The notes below the pieces were generated by a model. The model had not been told where the DNA came from and made no database searches. It was given only the letters and a program-made list of their open reading frames with translations. DNA of 64,000 nt, taken from contig CAYWKS010000004.1 in assembly GCA_964458935.1 (NCBI GenBank), positions 81,404-145,403 of the forward strand. The letters are read 5' to 3'. The position numbers were made by a program, and so were the translations under genes. This document shows, piece after piece, positions 39,185-47,778 of the stretch. The number at the start of each line of letters is the position of its first letter. Position 1 is the stretch's first letter. Source of the stretch: CAYWKS01 sp964458935 (GTDB lineage Bacteria; Planctomycetota; Phycisphaerae; Phycisphaerales; Zrk34).

Positions 39185-39727
39185 ATGACACGTACTCAAG
39201 GTGAATCCGAGCGTGTGTTTGAGGGCAGCAAGTTCGCCGTCGACCGCGTGACGCTGACCCGCAACGACGGCGGGACGACCGAGCGTGAGCTGGTGGTCCA
39301 CCCCGGGGCGGTGGCGGTGCTGCCGATCATGGACGATGGCCGGGTGGTGATGATCCGTAACGAGCGGTTCGCCGTCGGCGAGGAGCTCTGGGAGCTGTGC
39401 GCCGGGACGCTCGAGGCGGGGGAGGACCCGCGCGCGTGTGCCGGCCGCGAGCTGATCGAGGAGACCGGCTACGAGGCGGCGACGATCGAGCCGCTGGTCC
39501 TGTTCTACACCAGCCCGGGGGTCTGCACCGAGCGGATGTACACGTTCGTGGCGCGCGGCCTGAAGCACGTGGGCCAGCAACTCGAGCCGACCGAGAAGAT
39601 CCGTGTGGAGCCGGTGAGCTGGGACGAGCTGATCCGGCTCTGCCGCGACGGCGAGGTCCGCGACGCCAAGACGCTGGCGGCGGTGCTGTATTACCAGGCG
39701 TTCGCCGATCCGGGGGGTGAGCGATGA
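39185..39727 (+). CDS. Nudix hydrolase, ADP-ribose pyrophosphatase-like
   Basis: A 180-residue Nudix protein. The Nudix box GTLEAGEDPRACAGRELIEETGYEA (about residues 76-100) matches GX5EX7REUXEEXGU completely. The proline-bearing TSPGVCTERMYTFVARGL downstream is typical of ADP-ribose pyrophosphatases. TACACT at 39172-39177 lies 7 nt before the ATG with no Shine-Dalgarno, so a leaderless start is possible. Its stop overlaps the first rhomboid start (ATGA). Confidence 0.9.
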   Translation: MTRTQGESERVFEGSKFAVDRVTLTRNDGGTTERELVVHPGAVAVLPIMDDGRVVMIRNERFAVGEELWELCAGTLEAGEDPRACAGRELIEETGYEAATIEPLVLFYTSPGVCTERMYTFVARGLKHVGQQLEPTEKIRVEPVSWDELIRLCRDGEVRDAKTLAAVLYYQAFADPGGER

Positions 39728-40509
39728 CGCCCAAGCCCAACAGGCCGGGCGGCGGGATCAACTGGCGCCGCGTCAACACGTGGATCATCGCGATCAACAT
39801 CGCCGTGTTCGTGCTCGACGCCTTGCTGGTGGCCGTGCTGAAGATCGGCTACCGGCTCGAGCTGCCGTATATGAGGGACGGCCAGACGATCGTCGAGGAG
39901 ACGATCGTCGGCCCGCTGTACTACTGGGCCCACTTCTCCGTGGCGACGACGATCTACAGCGGGCAAGTCTGGCGGTTCCTCGGCTTCCAGTTCCTGCACG
40001 CGGGGATCGCCCACATCTTGTTCAACATGATCGGGCTGATGGTGTTCGGCCCGCTGGTGGAGAGCTACCTGGGTTCGCGTCGGTATCTGGCGTTTTATCT
40101 TCTCTGCGGCATGTGCGGGCCGGTGTTGTATGTGCTGTTCGCCTCGGCGGGGCTGCTGAGCACGTTCGAGGTCACGCCGCTGGTGGGCGCGTCGGCGGGA
40201 CTGTTCGGGGTGCTGATCGCGTCGGCGGTGATCGCGCCCAACGCGGAGGTGCTGCTGCTGTTCCCGCCGGTGCCGGTGAAGCTGCGGCACCTGGCGATCT
40301 TCTTCGTGCTGCTGGCGGTGTACACGGTGATCTTCTTCGGTCATCAATCCGGACAGAATGCCGGCGGCGAGGCGGCGCATCTCGGCGGGGCCGCGATGGG
40401 CTACCTGCTCATCCGCCGGCCTTACCTGCTGAATGTCTTCGAGCGATTGCCGCTCGGCCGGCCGAGCGACATTCAATTTGCCCGACGCCGCTCCGGACGC
40501 AAGGATTGA
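39724..40509 (+). CDS. Rhomboid-family intramembrane serine protease 1
   Basis: A 261-residue rhomboid with six helices. The HxxxN of helix 2 is GIAHILFNMIGL, the catalytic serine is in LVGASAGLFGVLIAS (GASAG), and the helix-6 histidine is in AAHLGGAAMGYLLIRR. A long loop 1 includes ELPYMRDGQTIVEETIVGP. It is translationally coupled to the Nudix gene (ATGA overlap) and lies 4 nt before a second rhomboid. Its substrates are unknown. Confidence 0.92.
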   Translation: MTPKPNRPGGGINWRRVNTWIIAINIAVFVLDALLVAVLKIGYRLELPYMRDGQTIVEETIVGPLYYWAHFSVATTIYSGQVWRFLGFQFLHAGIAHILFNMIGLMVFGPLVESYLGSRRYLAFYLLCGMCGPVLYVLFASAGLLSTFEVTPLVGASAGLFGVLIASAVIAPNAEVLLLFPPVPVKLRHLAIFFVLLAVYTVIFFGHQSGQNAGGEAAHLGGAAMGYLLIRRPYLLNVFERLPLGRPSDIQFARRRSGRKD

Positions 40510-40513
40510 CAGC

Positions 40514-41434
40514 ATGGGATGGCAAGACCGACCTTATGAACGGAGTTACCAGTTCGGCGGGCCGCCGACACGCGGGGGCGGTTTCGGCGGTGGCGGCGGG
40601 CTCGGCCGGCTGCAGCCCCGCGCGGTCGTGACCTGGTTGATCGTGATCAACGCCGGCGTGTTCATCCTCGACGCGATCCTGGGCCATTCGATGCGCGCCG
40701 CGGCCATCGCACCGCGCAACTGGGGCGCTTTCAATATCGACGACGCCATCCTCGGCGGGCAAGTCTGGCGGATCATCACGTACCAGTTCCTCCACTGGGA
40801 CTTCTTCCATATCTTCTTCAATATGCTGGCGCTGTTCTTCTTCGGCCCGATGGTCGAGAGCTGGCTGGGCAGTCGCCGGTTCATCGCGTTCTATTTGATC
40901 AGCGGGGTCGGCGGGGCGGCGCTCTTCACGGTGCTCGCCCTGGCGGTGCCCGACGTGTTCTTCCGCGACCCGGCGTTGGCGACGCGAACCGCCCTGGTCG
41001 GCGCGTCGGGGTGCATCTTCGGCGTGCTGGTGGCCGCGGCGCTGATCGCTCCGGATCAGCGTGTCATGCTGTTGATCCCCCCGATCCCCATGAAGCTCCG
41101 CACGCTGGTCTGGGTCTTCCTCGGCATCGCCGTGCTCAGCGTCGTGGTCGGGTCGGTCAACGCCGGCGGCGAGGTCGCGCACCTCGGCGGGGCGGCGGTG
41201 GGCTTCCTGCTGATCCGCAGGCCCCGGCTGCTCGATCCGTTCGCCGAGAGCGCCGGCCGCGTGCGGCAGCGGGTCGAGCATGTCCGCACCGACCGCCAGC
41301 GCAAGCAGCAGCAGGCCGACGAAGCCGAGATCGACCGCATCCTCGCCAAGGTCCACAACGAGGGCTTGAACGCGCTGACCGAGAAAGAGAAGCGCACCTT
41401 GCGGCGCGCGACCGAAGAGAAGCGCGCCGGATAG
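40514..41434 (+). CDS. Rhomboid-family intramembrane serine protease 2 with C-terminal helical domain
   Basis: A 306-residue paralogue of the preceding rhomboid. The N-terminus is a Gly-rich cytoplasmic stretch (FGGPPTRGGGFGGGGG). The helix-2 HxxxN is DFFHIFFNMLAL, the serine motif is LVGASGCIFG (GASG, with glycine and cysteine where paralogue 1 has AG), and the helix-6 histidine is VAHLGGAAVGFLLIRR. A cytoplasmic C-terminus of about 65 residues (RQRKQQQADEAEIDRILAKVHNEGLNALTEKEKRTLRRATEEK) looks like the DUF6576-type tail of Bacteroidota and Planctomycete rhomboids. Confidence 0.92.
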   Translation: MGWQDRPYERSYQFGGPPTRGGGFGGGGGLGRLQPRAVVTWLIVINAGVFILDAILGHSMRAAAIAPRNWGAFNIDDAILGGQVWRIITYQFLHWDFFHIFFNMLALFFFGPMVESWLGSRRFIAFYLISGVGGAALFTVLALAVPDVFFRDPALATRTALVGASGCIFGVLVAAALIAPDQRVMLLIPPIPMKLRTLVWVFLGIAVLSVVVGSVNAGGEVAHLGGAAVGFLLIRRPRLLDPFAESAGRVRQRVEHVRTDRQRKQQQADEAEIDRILAKVHNEGLNALTEKEKRTLRRATEEKRAG

Positions 41435-41498
41435 CGGGCGCGCCGCCGCGGAATTCGCCGCGCAGCGTCGCGGCGCCCTTGTGGCGGCATCCCGCTGT

Positions 41499-42101
41499 TC
41501 AAGCGTCGGTGACCGCTGGCCGCGGCAGGCCGAGGAAGTTGGCCAGCAGGATCGGCCCGTTGGTGGTGAGGAAGCTCTCGGGGTGGAACTGCACGCCTTC
41601 CAGCGGGGCCTGGTCCCACTTCCGCCTCACGCCCATGACCTCGCCCTCGTCGGTCCAGGCGCTGATGTCCCAGAGCCGGGTGTCGATCGTCTGCCGCACG
41701 ATGATCAGCGAGTGGTACCGCGTGGCGGTGAAGGGATTGGCCGCCCCGGCGAAGATCGTCTGTTGGTCGTGGTGGATCGGCGAGGTCTTGCCGTGCATCA
41801 GCCGGGTGTGCCGCTCGACGGTCATGCCGTGCGTGAACCCGATGCACTGGTGGCCGAGGCAGACGCCCAGCAGCGGCACGCGGCCGGCGAACCGCTGGAT
41901 GATCTCGTTGCTCACCCCGCCCTCGCGCGGCGTGCACGGGCCCGGCGAGACGATCACGTGCGTCGGGCCCAGCGCCTCGGCCTCGTCGGCGGTCACCTTG
42001 TCGTTCCGCACCACCTTCATCGCGATCGACCGGTCCAGCTCCCCGATCCGCTGCACCAGGTTGTACGTGAACGAGTCGTAGTTATCGATGATCAGCAGCA
42101 T
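41499..42101 (-). CDS. Anthranilate/aminodeoxychorismate synthase component II
   Basis: A 200-residue class I glutamine amidotransferase: MLLIIDNYDSFTYNLVQ, VIVSPGPCTPREGG, the nucleophile in VPLLGVCLGHQCIGF, and the catalytic His/Glu in GVQFHPESFLTTNG. TrpG and PabA cannot be told apart by sequence alone. One copy often serves both tryptophan and folate synthesis. No component I is nearby. It lies 36 nt downstream of a PfkB kinase gene on the same strand and converges on the rhomboids. Confidence 0.9.
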   Translation of the reverse strand: MLLIIDNYDSFTYNLVQRIGELDRSIAMKVVRNDKVTADEAEALGPTHVIVSPGPCTPREGGVSNEIIQRFAGRVPLLGVCLGHQCIGFTHGMTVERHTRLMHGKTSPIHHDQQTIFAGAANPFTATRYHSLIIVRQTIDTRLWDISAWTDEGEVMGVRRKWDQAPLEGVQFHPESFLTTNGPILLANFLGLPRPAVTDA

Positions 42102-42137
42102 GGCGGCATTCCAGCGGTGGCCCGTCGGCCGGGGCGG

Positions 42138-43034
42138 TCACCTGGCCAGTTCGATCAGCTCCGCGGACAGCTCCGGGCACGCGCCCGGGTGGCTGGCGAC
42201 GTGGGCGCCGAGCTTGTTGGCGAGCGTGATCGTGCGCGGCCACGGCCAGCGCCGCACCACGCCGTGCAGCAGCGCCGCCGACGTCGCGTCCCCCGCGCCG
42301 ACCGGGTCGGCGTTGTCGACCGGCGCGGTCAGCGCCGGGTCGCCGGTCTGCGTGCCCAGGGGCGTGTGCACGATCGTCCCCTCGGCACCGCGGGTCACGG
42401 CCACCCACGCCAGGTCGAAGCGCTTGAAGAGCCGCGCGATCGCCGCGTCGGCGTCGTCGCCGAGCACCATGAGCCGTTGCAGCGTCCGCAGCTCGTCGCC
42501 GCTGACCTTGATCGCGGTGGCCAGCTCGAGGCTCCGCGTCAGCGTCCGCCGATCGTCGGTGCCCGGGCGCAGGTTGATGTCATACAGCCGCACCGATCGG
42601 TGCGCGTCGTCGAGGAACCGGTAGACCGTGTTGCGGGTCTGGGCGTACCGCTGGGCGAGTGTGCCGAAGCAGACCGCGTCGGCACGATCGGCCAGGTACG
42701 CCATGTCGCCGTCCCACTGCAGGTAGTCCCACGCCACGTCGTCGGTGATGTCGTAGCGGGGCTCGCCGGTGGGGTCGATGTCGACGTAGACCGTGCCCGT
42801 CGGGTGGTCCGGGTCGTACTGGACGTGGTCGAGGCTCATGCCCAGCTCGGTCAGCCGCCCCCGCAGCGCGTCGCCGAGCTGATCCTGGCCGATGCGGCTG
42901 ACCAGCACGCCGGCGTTGCCGAGCTGCTGGGCGTGCGCGGCGACGTTGAGCGGCGCCCCGCCCAGCCGCCGGCCGTCGGGGAACATGTCCCACAGCGCTT
43001 CGCCGATCCCCACGATGGTGTGCGATCCGATCAT
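42138..43034 (-). CDS. PfkB-family carbohydrate kinase (fructokinase-like)
   Basis: A 298-residue ribokinase-fold kinase. The N-terminal GEALWDMFPDGRRLGGAPLNVAAHAQQLG is typical of fructokinase-like members. The catalytic base is in DPVGAGDATSAALLHGVVRRW, and the ATP-binding VTRGAEGTIVHT precedes it. It phosphorylates a free sugar, fructose being the best guess from the ALWD and GGAPLN pattern. It is followed by trpG/pabA with no evident functional link. Confidence 0.85.
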   Translation of the reverse strand: MIGSHTIVGIGEALWDMFPDGRRLGGAPLNVAAHAQQLGNAGVLVSRIGQDQLGDALRGRLTELGMSLDHVQYDPDHPTGTVYVDIDPTGEPRYDITDDVAWDYLQWDGDMAYLADRADAVCFGTLAQRYAQTRNTVYRFLDDAHRSVRLYDINLRPGTDDRRTLTRSLELATAIKVSGDELRTLQRLMVLGDDADAAIARLFKRFDLAWVAVTRGAEGTIVHTPLGTQTGDPALTAPVDNADPVGAGDATSAALLHGVVRRWPWPRTITLANKLGAHVASHPGACPELSAELIELAR

Positions 43035-43131
43035 GGCGACAGCTTAGCATCGCGGCAAATCCGCACCAACCGGCGGCCCGCTCGGCGCCCGCCTCGCCCG
43101 GCGTCGGCGTGCCGCTATCATATGTTCCTCC

Positions 43132-43998
43132 ATGACCGGTTACGTCGACTTACACACGCACTCGACCGCGTCGGACGGCACCGACCCGCCGGCGGCGCTC
43201 GCCGCCCGCGCCGCCGAGGCCGGGCTCGCCGCGATCGCGCTGACCGATCACGACACCACCGCCGGGCTCGGGGCCTGCGCGGGGGCGTGCGCCGAGCACG
43301 GGATCGAGCTGGTCCCCGGGATCGAGGTCTCCTGCCGCCGCGGCAAGCCGCTGGGCGCCATGCACATCCTCGGCTACTTCATCGACCCCGACAGCGAGGC
43401 GCTCGCGGCGGTCACCGCCCGCCTCGCCGACGCCCGCGCCCGCCGCGCCCCCGAGATCGTCGAGCGGCTGAACGAGCTCGGCGTCGACGTCACGATCGAC
43501 GAGGTCACCGGGGCGACCGAGGGCGCGATGATCGGCCGGCCCCACATCGCCGCCGTGCTCGTCGACAAGGGTTACGCCCGAACCATCGCCGACGCGTTCG
43601 TCCGCTACCTCGGCTCGGGCGCGCCCGCCTACGTCCGCAAGGACAACCTCACCACCGAGCAGGCGATCCACGCGATCCACCAGGCCGGCGGGCTCGCCGT
43701 GCTCGCCCACCCCATCCAGCTCCGCTGCGACGACGACGATGAGCTGGAGCTGGTCGTCCGTCGGCTGGTGGACGAGGGGCTGGACGGCGTCGAAGCCCAC
43801 CACACCGATCACAGCGCCGCCGCCGCCCGCAAGTACCGCAAGCTCGCCGACCGCTTCGACCTCGCCGTCACCGGCGGCAGCGACTACCACGGCGGCCGCA
43901 AGGACATCCCGCTCGGCTCCCAGCGGATCGGTTACGATGTGCTGGAGCGGCTGCGCCGCCGCCACGAGCACCGACCCGGCCGCACCGCCGGCGTGTGA
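43132..43998 (+). CDS. PHP-domain phosphoesterase (YciV/RNase AM-like)
   Basis: A 288-residue PHP protein. The metal ligands are in VDLHTHSTASDGTDPPA, ITDHDTTAGL, PGIEVSC, LGYFID, the histidines of GGLAVLAHPI, EAHHTDHS, and VTGGSDYHGGRKDI. Homologues remove phosphates from 3',5'-nucleoside bisphosphates or trim RNA 5' ends. TATCAT at 43116-43121 lies 10 nt before the ATG and CCTCC replaces any Shine-Dalgarno, so a leaderless message is possible. Confidence 0.88.
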   Translation: MTGYVDLHTHSTASDGTDPPAALAARAAEAGLAAIALTDHDTTAGLGACAGACAEHGIELVPGIEVSCRRGKPLGAMHILGYFIDPDSEALAAVTARLADARARRAPEIVERLNELGVDVTIDEVTGATEGAMIGRPHIAAVLVDKGYARTIADAFVRYLGSGAPAYVRKDNLTTEQAIHAIHQAGGLAVLAHPIQLRCDDDDELELVVRRLVDEGLDGVEAHHTDHSAAAARKYRKLADRFDLAVTGGSDYHGGRKDIPLGSQRIGYDVLERLRRRHEHRPGRTAGV

Positions 43999-44037
43999 TA
44001 TCCTCGACCCACCGACGTCTGCAGCAGGGGCAGCGCC

Positions 44038-45051
44038 ATGGCAGAGGCCTTGCGGTTCGGCATCCTGGGCACGGGCAACATCGCCGGCCAGTTCGCCCGC
44101 GGCGTCGCCGGCGCCGCCGGCAGCGTCGTCACCGCCGTCGGCTCCCGCCGCGACCAGACCGCCGCCGCCTTCGCCGAGCGGCACGCCGTCCCGACCGCGC
44201 ACGGGTCGTACGACGCGCTGCTGGCCGATCCGCAGGTCGACGCGATCTACCTGTCGCTGCCCAACGCGATGCACGGCGAATGGACGATCCGGGCGCTGGA
44301 GGCGGGCAAGCACGTGCTGTGCGAGAAGCCGCTGGCCCGCAACGCCGACGAGGCCGAGCAGATGTTCCAGGCCGCCGACCGCGCCGGCCGCCTGCTCGTC
44401 GAGGCGTTCATGTACCGCTGCCACCCGCTGACCCGCGCGGTGCTCGACAAGGTCCGCGGCGGGGCGATCGGCCAGCTCCACCTCGCTCGGCTGAACTTCT
44501 GCTTCCACACGACCAAGGTCGCCGACAACATCCGGTTCAGCGTCGACCTCGCCGGCGGGGCGATCATGGACATCGGATGCTACCCGATCAGCCTCGCCGT
44601 GCTGCTGGCCGACGACGAGCCGGAGCACGTCCACTGCGCCGGCCGGTTGCACGCATCGGGCGTGGACGAGTCGGCCGGCGGGGTGTTGCGGTTCCCCTCG
44701 GGCCTGGTCGTGGTGTTCACCTGCTCCATGCAGACCCAGGCGGACAACACCGCGCACCTGTGCGGCACCGACGGGTTCTGCCAGGTCCCGGTGCCGTGGA
44801 AGCCCCCGGTGCAGGGCGCCGAGTATCGCGTGCGGACGATGGCGCGGCCGAAGATGGAGGCCGGCCCCAAGCCCGAGCCGATCGACCAGGTGTTCACGGT
44901 CGACGCCCCGGCGCCGCTGTACGGCATGGAGGCCGACGCGTTCGCCGCCGCCGTGCGCCGCGACGCCGAGCCGTTCATGCCCCGCCGCCATTCGCTGATC
45001 ACCATGCGCATCCTCGACGCCTGCCGGCGGCAGGTCGGCCTCGCCTACTGA
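44038..45051 (+). CDS. Gfo/Idh/MocA-family oxidoreductase
   Basis: A 337-residue NAD(P)-dependent dehydrogenase. The Rossmann motif is FGILGTGNIAGQFARGVAGA, the EKP motif CEKPLARNADEAEQM (lysine about residue 96), and the catalytic region GGAIMDIGCYPISLA. It resembles trans-1,2-dihydrobenzene-1,2-diol or deoxyglucose dehydrogenase-type members. The natural substrate is unknown. It lies between the PHP gene and a VTT-domain membrane protein. Confidence 0.87.
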   Translation: MAEALRFGILGTGNIAGQFARGVAGAAGSVVTAVGSRRDQTAAAFAERHAVPTAHGSYDALLADPQVDAIYLSLPNAMHGEWTIRALEAGKHVLCEKPLARNADEAEQMFQAADRAGRLLVEAFMYRCHPLTRAVLDKVRGGAIGQLHLARLNFCFHTTKVADNIRFSVDLAGGAIMDIGCYPISLAVLLADDEPEHVHCAGRLHASGVDESAGGVLRFPSGLVVVFTCSMQTQADNTAHLCGTDGFCQVPVPWKPPVQGAEYRVRTMARPKMEAGPKPEPIDQVFTVDAPAPLYGMEADAFAAAVRRDAEPFMPRRHSLITMRILDACRRQVGLAY

Positions 45052-45078
45052 CCGGCGCCATTGCGTTACACTTGTTCC

Positions 45079-45729
45079 GTGAAGTGCGTGGCTGTCATCG
45101 GCATCGTGCTCGGCCTGCTGTTCCTGGCGACGTTCGTCGTCGGCGTGCTGGCCGGCTGGTTCGACGATCAGGCGATCAACGCGGCGCTGGCGGACCTGCG
45201 GCAGCGGCCCGCCGCCGCGTGGTGGATCGCCGGCGCGGTGGTCGGGCTGCTCATCATCGACCTGGTGCTCGGCGTGCCGTCCAGCGTCGTCATGGTCGCC
45301 GCGGGCAACCTGCTGGGCGTCGCGTGGGGCGGGCTCGCCGCCGCCGCCGGGGCGATGCTCATGGCTGCGGTCGGCTACGGGCTGTGTTACCTGGGCGGTC
45401 GGCCCATGTACCGGCGGCTCGTCCGCACGGGCGACCGGCAGCGGCTGGGCCGCTGGTTCGCCGACTACGGGCTGCTGGCGATCGTCATCGCCCGCGGCCT
45501 GCCCATCCTGCCGGAGGTCATCGTCTGCCTCGCGGGGCTGACGCGGCTGTCGCCCGGGCGTTTCTTCGCCCTGTTCGCCCTGGCGACGGTGCCGTTCGCC
45601 TTCCTGCACAGCCTCGCCGGCCGATACAGCACGCTCGGGTCGCCCTGGCCGGCGCTGCTGGTCATCGTCGGCGTCCCCGCGGCGTCGTGGGCCTTGTGGC
45701 GGTGGACGCGCCGCCGCCGAGGTACCTGA
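45079..45729 (+). CDS. VTT/DedA-like (TVP38-TMEM64) membrane protein
   Basis: A 216-residue inner-membrane protein with the SNARE-associated (VTT) domain: GVPSSVVMVAAGNLLGVAWGGLAAAAGAMLMAAVGYGLCYLGGR and RGLPILPEVIVCLAGLTRLSPGRFFALFALATVPFAFLHSLAG. Family members move lipids or undecaprenyl phosphate across membranes. The GTG at 45079 is chosen because a TACACT box (45067-45072) ends 6 nt before it. A TTG at 45061 overlaps that box. Confidence 0.8.
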   Translation: MKCVAVIGIVLGLLFLATFVVGVLAGWFDDQAINAALADLRQRPAAAWWIAGAVVGLLIIDLVLGVPSSVVMVAAGNLLGVAWGGLAAAAGAMLMAAVGYGLCYLGGRPMYRRLVRTGDRQRLGRWFADYGLLAIVIARGLPILPEVIVCLAGLTRLSPGRFFALFALATVPFAFLHSLAGRYSTLGSPWPALLVIVGVPAASWALWRWTRRRRGT

Positions 45730-45821
45730 TCCGCGGACGCCGCGACGTGTCTTGGCACGACCGTCGGCCATCCGGTAAGCTTGCGGCATCGCCGTCGGCC
45801 TTGGACATTAGGGTCACCATC

Positions 45822-46868
45822 ATGTGCAGTCATCGGATGATCGTGATGCTGGCGGGCCTGTTGGGTCTGGCGGCGTGCCCCGCCCTCGGCCAACCGGCCG
45901 CGGGGACCGCCCGCAGCGACCCGTTCCGCGTCACCGCCTACTGGGAGAACGACGGCGGGCCGATCGCCAGCTACAACAACACCGATCGCCATTACACCAA
46001 CGGGCTGGCGCTGGGCGTCACGCACCAGCCCGACTGGGCCGCCGACCTCGCCGAGTTCATCCCCTTCCACAACGCCTTCGGCGACGCCAACTACGGCATG
46101 GGCTACATCGCCGGCCAGCTCATGATCACGCCCAGCGACCTCAAGCGGCGTGACCTGATCCGGGACGATCGGCCCTACGCGGGGTACCTGTACGGCGGGG
46201 CGTACTTCCAGCGGGCCAACGATCGCACGCTCGATCACCTCCAGCTCGACCTGGGGATGATCGGCGAGTCGGCCCAGGCCGACGACCTGCAGCGGGCGAT
46301 CCACGCGACGTACGGCGGCGTGGACCCCGAGGGCTGGGACAACCAGCTCCATGACGAGTTCACCGCCCAGTTCACCGTCCGCAAGGTGTGGAAGTTCGAC
46401 CTGATCGGGGCGTTGGGTGGGCGGGGCGACGGCGCGTTCGGCGTGGAGGTGCTGCCTGAGGCGGTGGGCCGCCTGGGCACGGTGTGGCGCGAGGTCGAGG
46501 GCGGGGCGACGCTGCGGTTGGGGTTCAGCCTGCCGGACGACTTCGGTCCGGGGCGGATCATGCGCCCGGCCGACGCGGTCGGCTACGCGGCGGCCGGCTG
46601 GAGCGTTTATGCCTACGGCCGGGCCGCCGGTCGGCTCATCCAGCACGACACCCTGTTGCAGGGCAACAACTACCGCGACTCGCACGGCGTCGACATCCAG
46701 CCGTTCGTCGGGGAGTTCACCTCCGGCGTGGCGGTCGCCTACCACCGCGGCCGCTGGGCGGCCGACGTCAACTACAGCTACACGATCCGCACCGAGGAGT
46801 TCGACGGGCAGGACGAGCACGACGCGTTCAGCGCGCTGAACGTGGGCGTCACGTACTGGTTCGACTAA
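45822..46868 (+). CDS. LpxR-like outer-membrane lipid A deacylase
   Basis: A 348-residue exported protein (signal to about residue 24, ALG-QPA) of the LpxR/DUF2219 family, a 12-strand beta-barrel. Family stretches are AYWENDGGPIASYNNTDRHYTNGLALGV, LIRDDRPYAGYLYGG, DLGMIGESAQADDLQRAIHATYG and the terminal VGVTYWFD, which ends in an aromatic as outer-membrane barrels do. LpxR removes the 3'-acyloxyacyl chain from lipid A, which implies LPS in this organism. The substrate here could differ. Its last 4 nt overlap the convergent membrane-protein gene. Confidence 0.85.
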   Translation: MCSHRMIVMLAGLLGLAACPALGQPAAGTARSDPFRVTAYWENDGGPIASYNNTDRHYTNGLALGVTHQPDWAADLAEFIPFHNAFGDANYGMGYIAGQLMITPSDLKRRDLIRDDRPYAGYLYGGAYFQRANDRTLDHLQLDLGMIGESAQADDLQRAIHATYGGVDPEGWDNQLHDEFTAQFTVRKVWKFDLIGALGGRGDGAFGVEVLPEAVGRLGTVWREVEGGATLRLGFSLPDDFGPGRIMRPADAVGYAAAGWSVYAYGRAAGRLIQHDTLLQGNNYRDSHGVDIQPFVGEFTSGVAVAYHRGRWAADVNYSYTIRTEEFDGQDEHDAFSALNVGVTYWFD

Positions 46869-47728
46869 GCCCCGGCCGGCTGCGAGCGGGCGTCGTGCGG
46901 GTCGACGACGGCGGCGTTGCGGACCATCGCCCACAGCCCGATCCCGGCCAGCGCCGCCACGTTGGCGAACAGCAGCGGCGCGAACACCGGGGCGCCGTAG
47001 ATGATGCTCTCCCAGAGCGTGTCCATGGGCCCGTGCAGGATCGCCCAGCCGTGCAGCGCGAACCCCGCGACCCCGACGAGCACCTGCAGCACGCCCACGC
47101 CGGCGCACCAGATCACGTAGCGGCGATCGACGCGGCGGAGGAACGGCACGAGGAAGAAGCCGACCGCCAGCGCGGCGGCGAAGACGGAGACCCACTCGGC
47201 GGGGTTGAAGAACCCGTTCTGCGCGTGGTCGAGCAGGGACAGGCCGAAGTTGCCCACGAACCCGCCCCACGCGAGGAACACGACCCACATCGCCCACTCG
47301 GGCGAGCGGTCGTCGACGGTGCGGTTGAGCACGAGCAGCAGGCCCAGGCCCGCGTAGGCCAGCGGTGCGACGAACGGGGCGGCGTAGACCAGGCTCTTGA
47401 GCGTGCGGTGCTCGAAGAAGTGCGACTCCATGTGCAGCAGCATGCCGGCCACGCCGACCACGATCGCCCCGAACCCGACGACCAGCCCGATCCAGCGGCC
47501 GGGGCCCCGCCGCCCGCCGCGGACCCCGCCGCGGATCATGCCCACCGCCAGCGCCGGCGGCGCCGCCAGGGAGAAGGCGAAGGGGACCCACTCGGCGGGG
47601 TGGCGGAAGTCGTTCATGGAGTGGGCCACGAAGATGTCGACCGCGAGGAACCCGAGGTTGGCCAGGACGAACAACTCCACGATCGCCAGCGGGTCGAGGT
47701 ACCACGGATGTGTCGGGCGGTCGTTCAT
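46865..47728 (-). CDS. Internally duplicated membrane protein next to an octaheme cytochrome
   Basis: A 287-residue protein with about eight helices. The N- and C-terminal halves are related: VAHSMNDFRHPAEWVPFAFSLAAPPAL corresponds to LLDHAQNGFFNPAEWVSVFAAALAV, and the TLKSLVYAAPFVAPLAYAGLGLL stretch to TLWESIIYGAPVFAPLLFANVAAL. Conserved histidines in each half (near HPAEWV, LLHMESHFFEH, ALHGWAILH) could bind haem or a metal. No family is recognised. It starts 50 nt after the HAO-like gene on the same strand, so it may be that protein's membrane electron partner (inference). Confidence 0.65.
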   Translation of the reverse strand: MNDRPTHPWYLDPLAIVELFVLANLGFLAVDIFVAHSMNDFRHPAEWVPFAFSLAAPPALAVGMIRGGVRGGRRGPGRWIGLVVGFGAIVVGVAGMLLHMESHFFEHRTLKSLVYAAPFVAPLAYAGLGLLLVLNRTVDDRSPEWAMWVVFLAWGGFVGNFGLSLLDHAQNGFFNPAEWVSVFAAALAVGFFLVPFLRRVDRRYVIWCAGVGVLQVLVGVAGFALHGWAILHGPMDTLWESIIYGAPVFAPLLFANVAALAGIGLWAMVRNAAVVDPHDARSQPAGA

Positions 47729-47778
47729 GGTCAGGCCCACGCTTGCCGGGCGTCACCCGGGCTCAGGTCCGCACCGGC

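Noticed and set aside
43150..47756. Antisense open frames of about 760-880 codons across the PHP, Gfo/Idh, VTT and LpxR genes
   Set aside because: Shadow frames with Gly/Arg/Asp-rich low-complexity translations. The plus-strand genes carry full family motifs.
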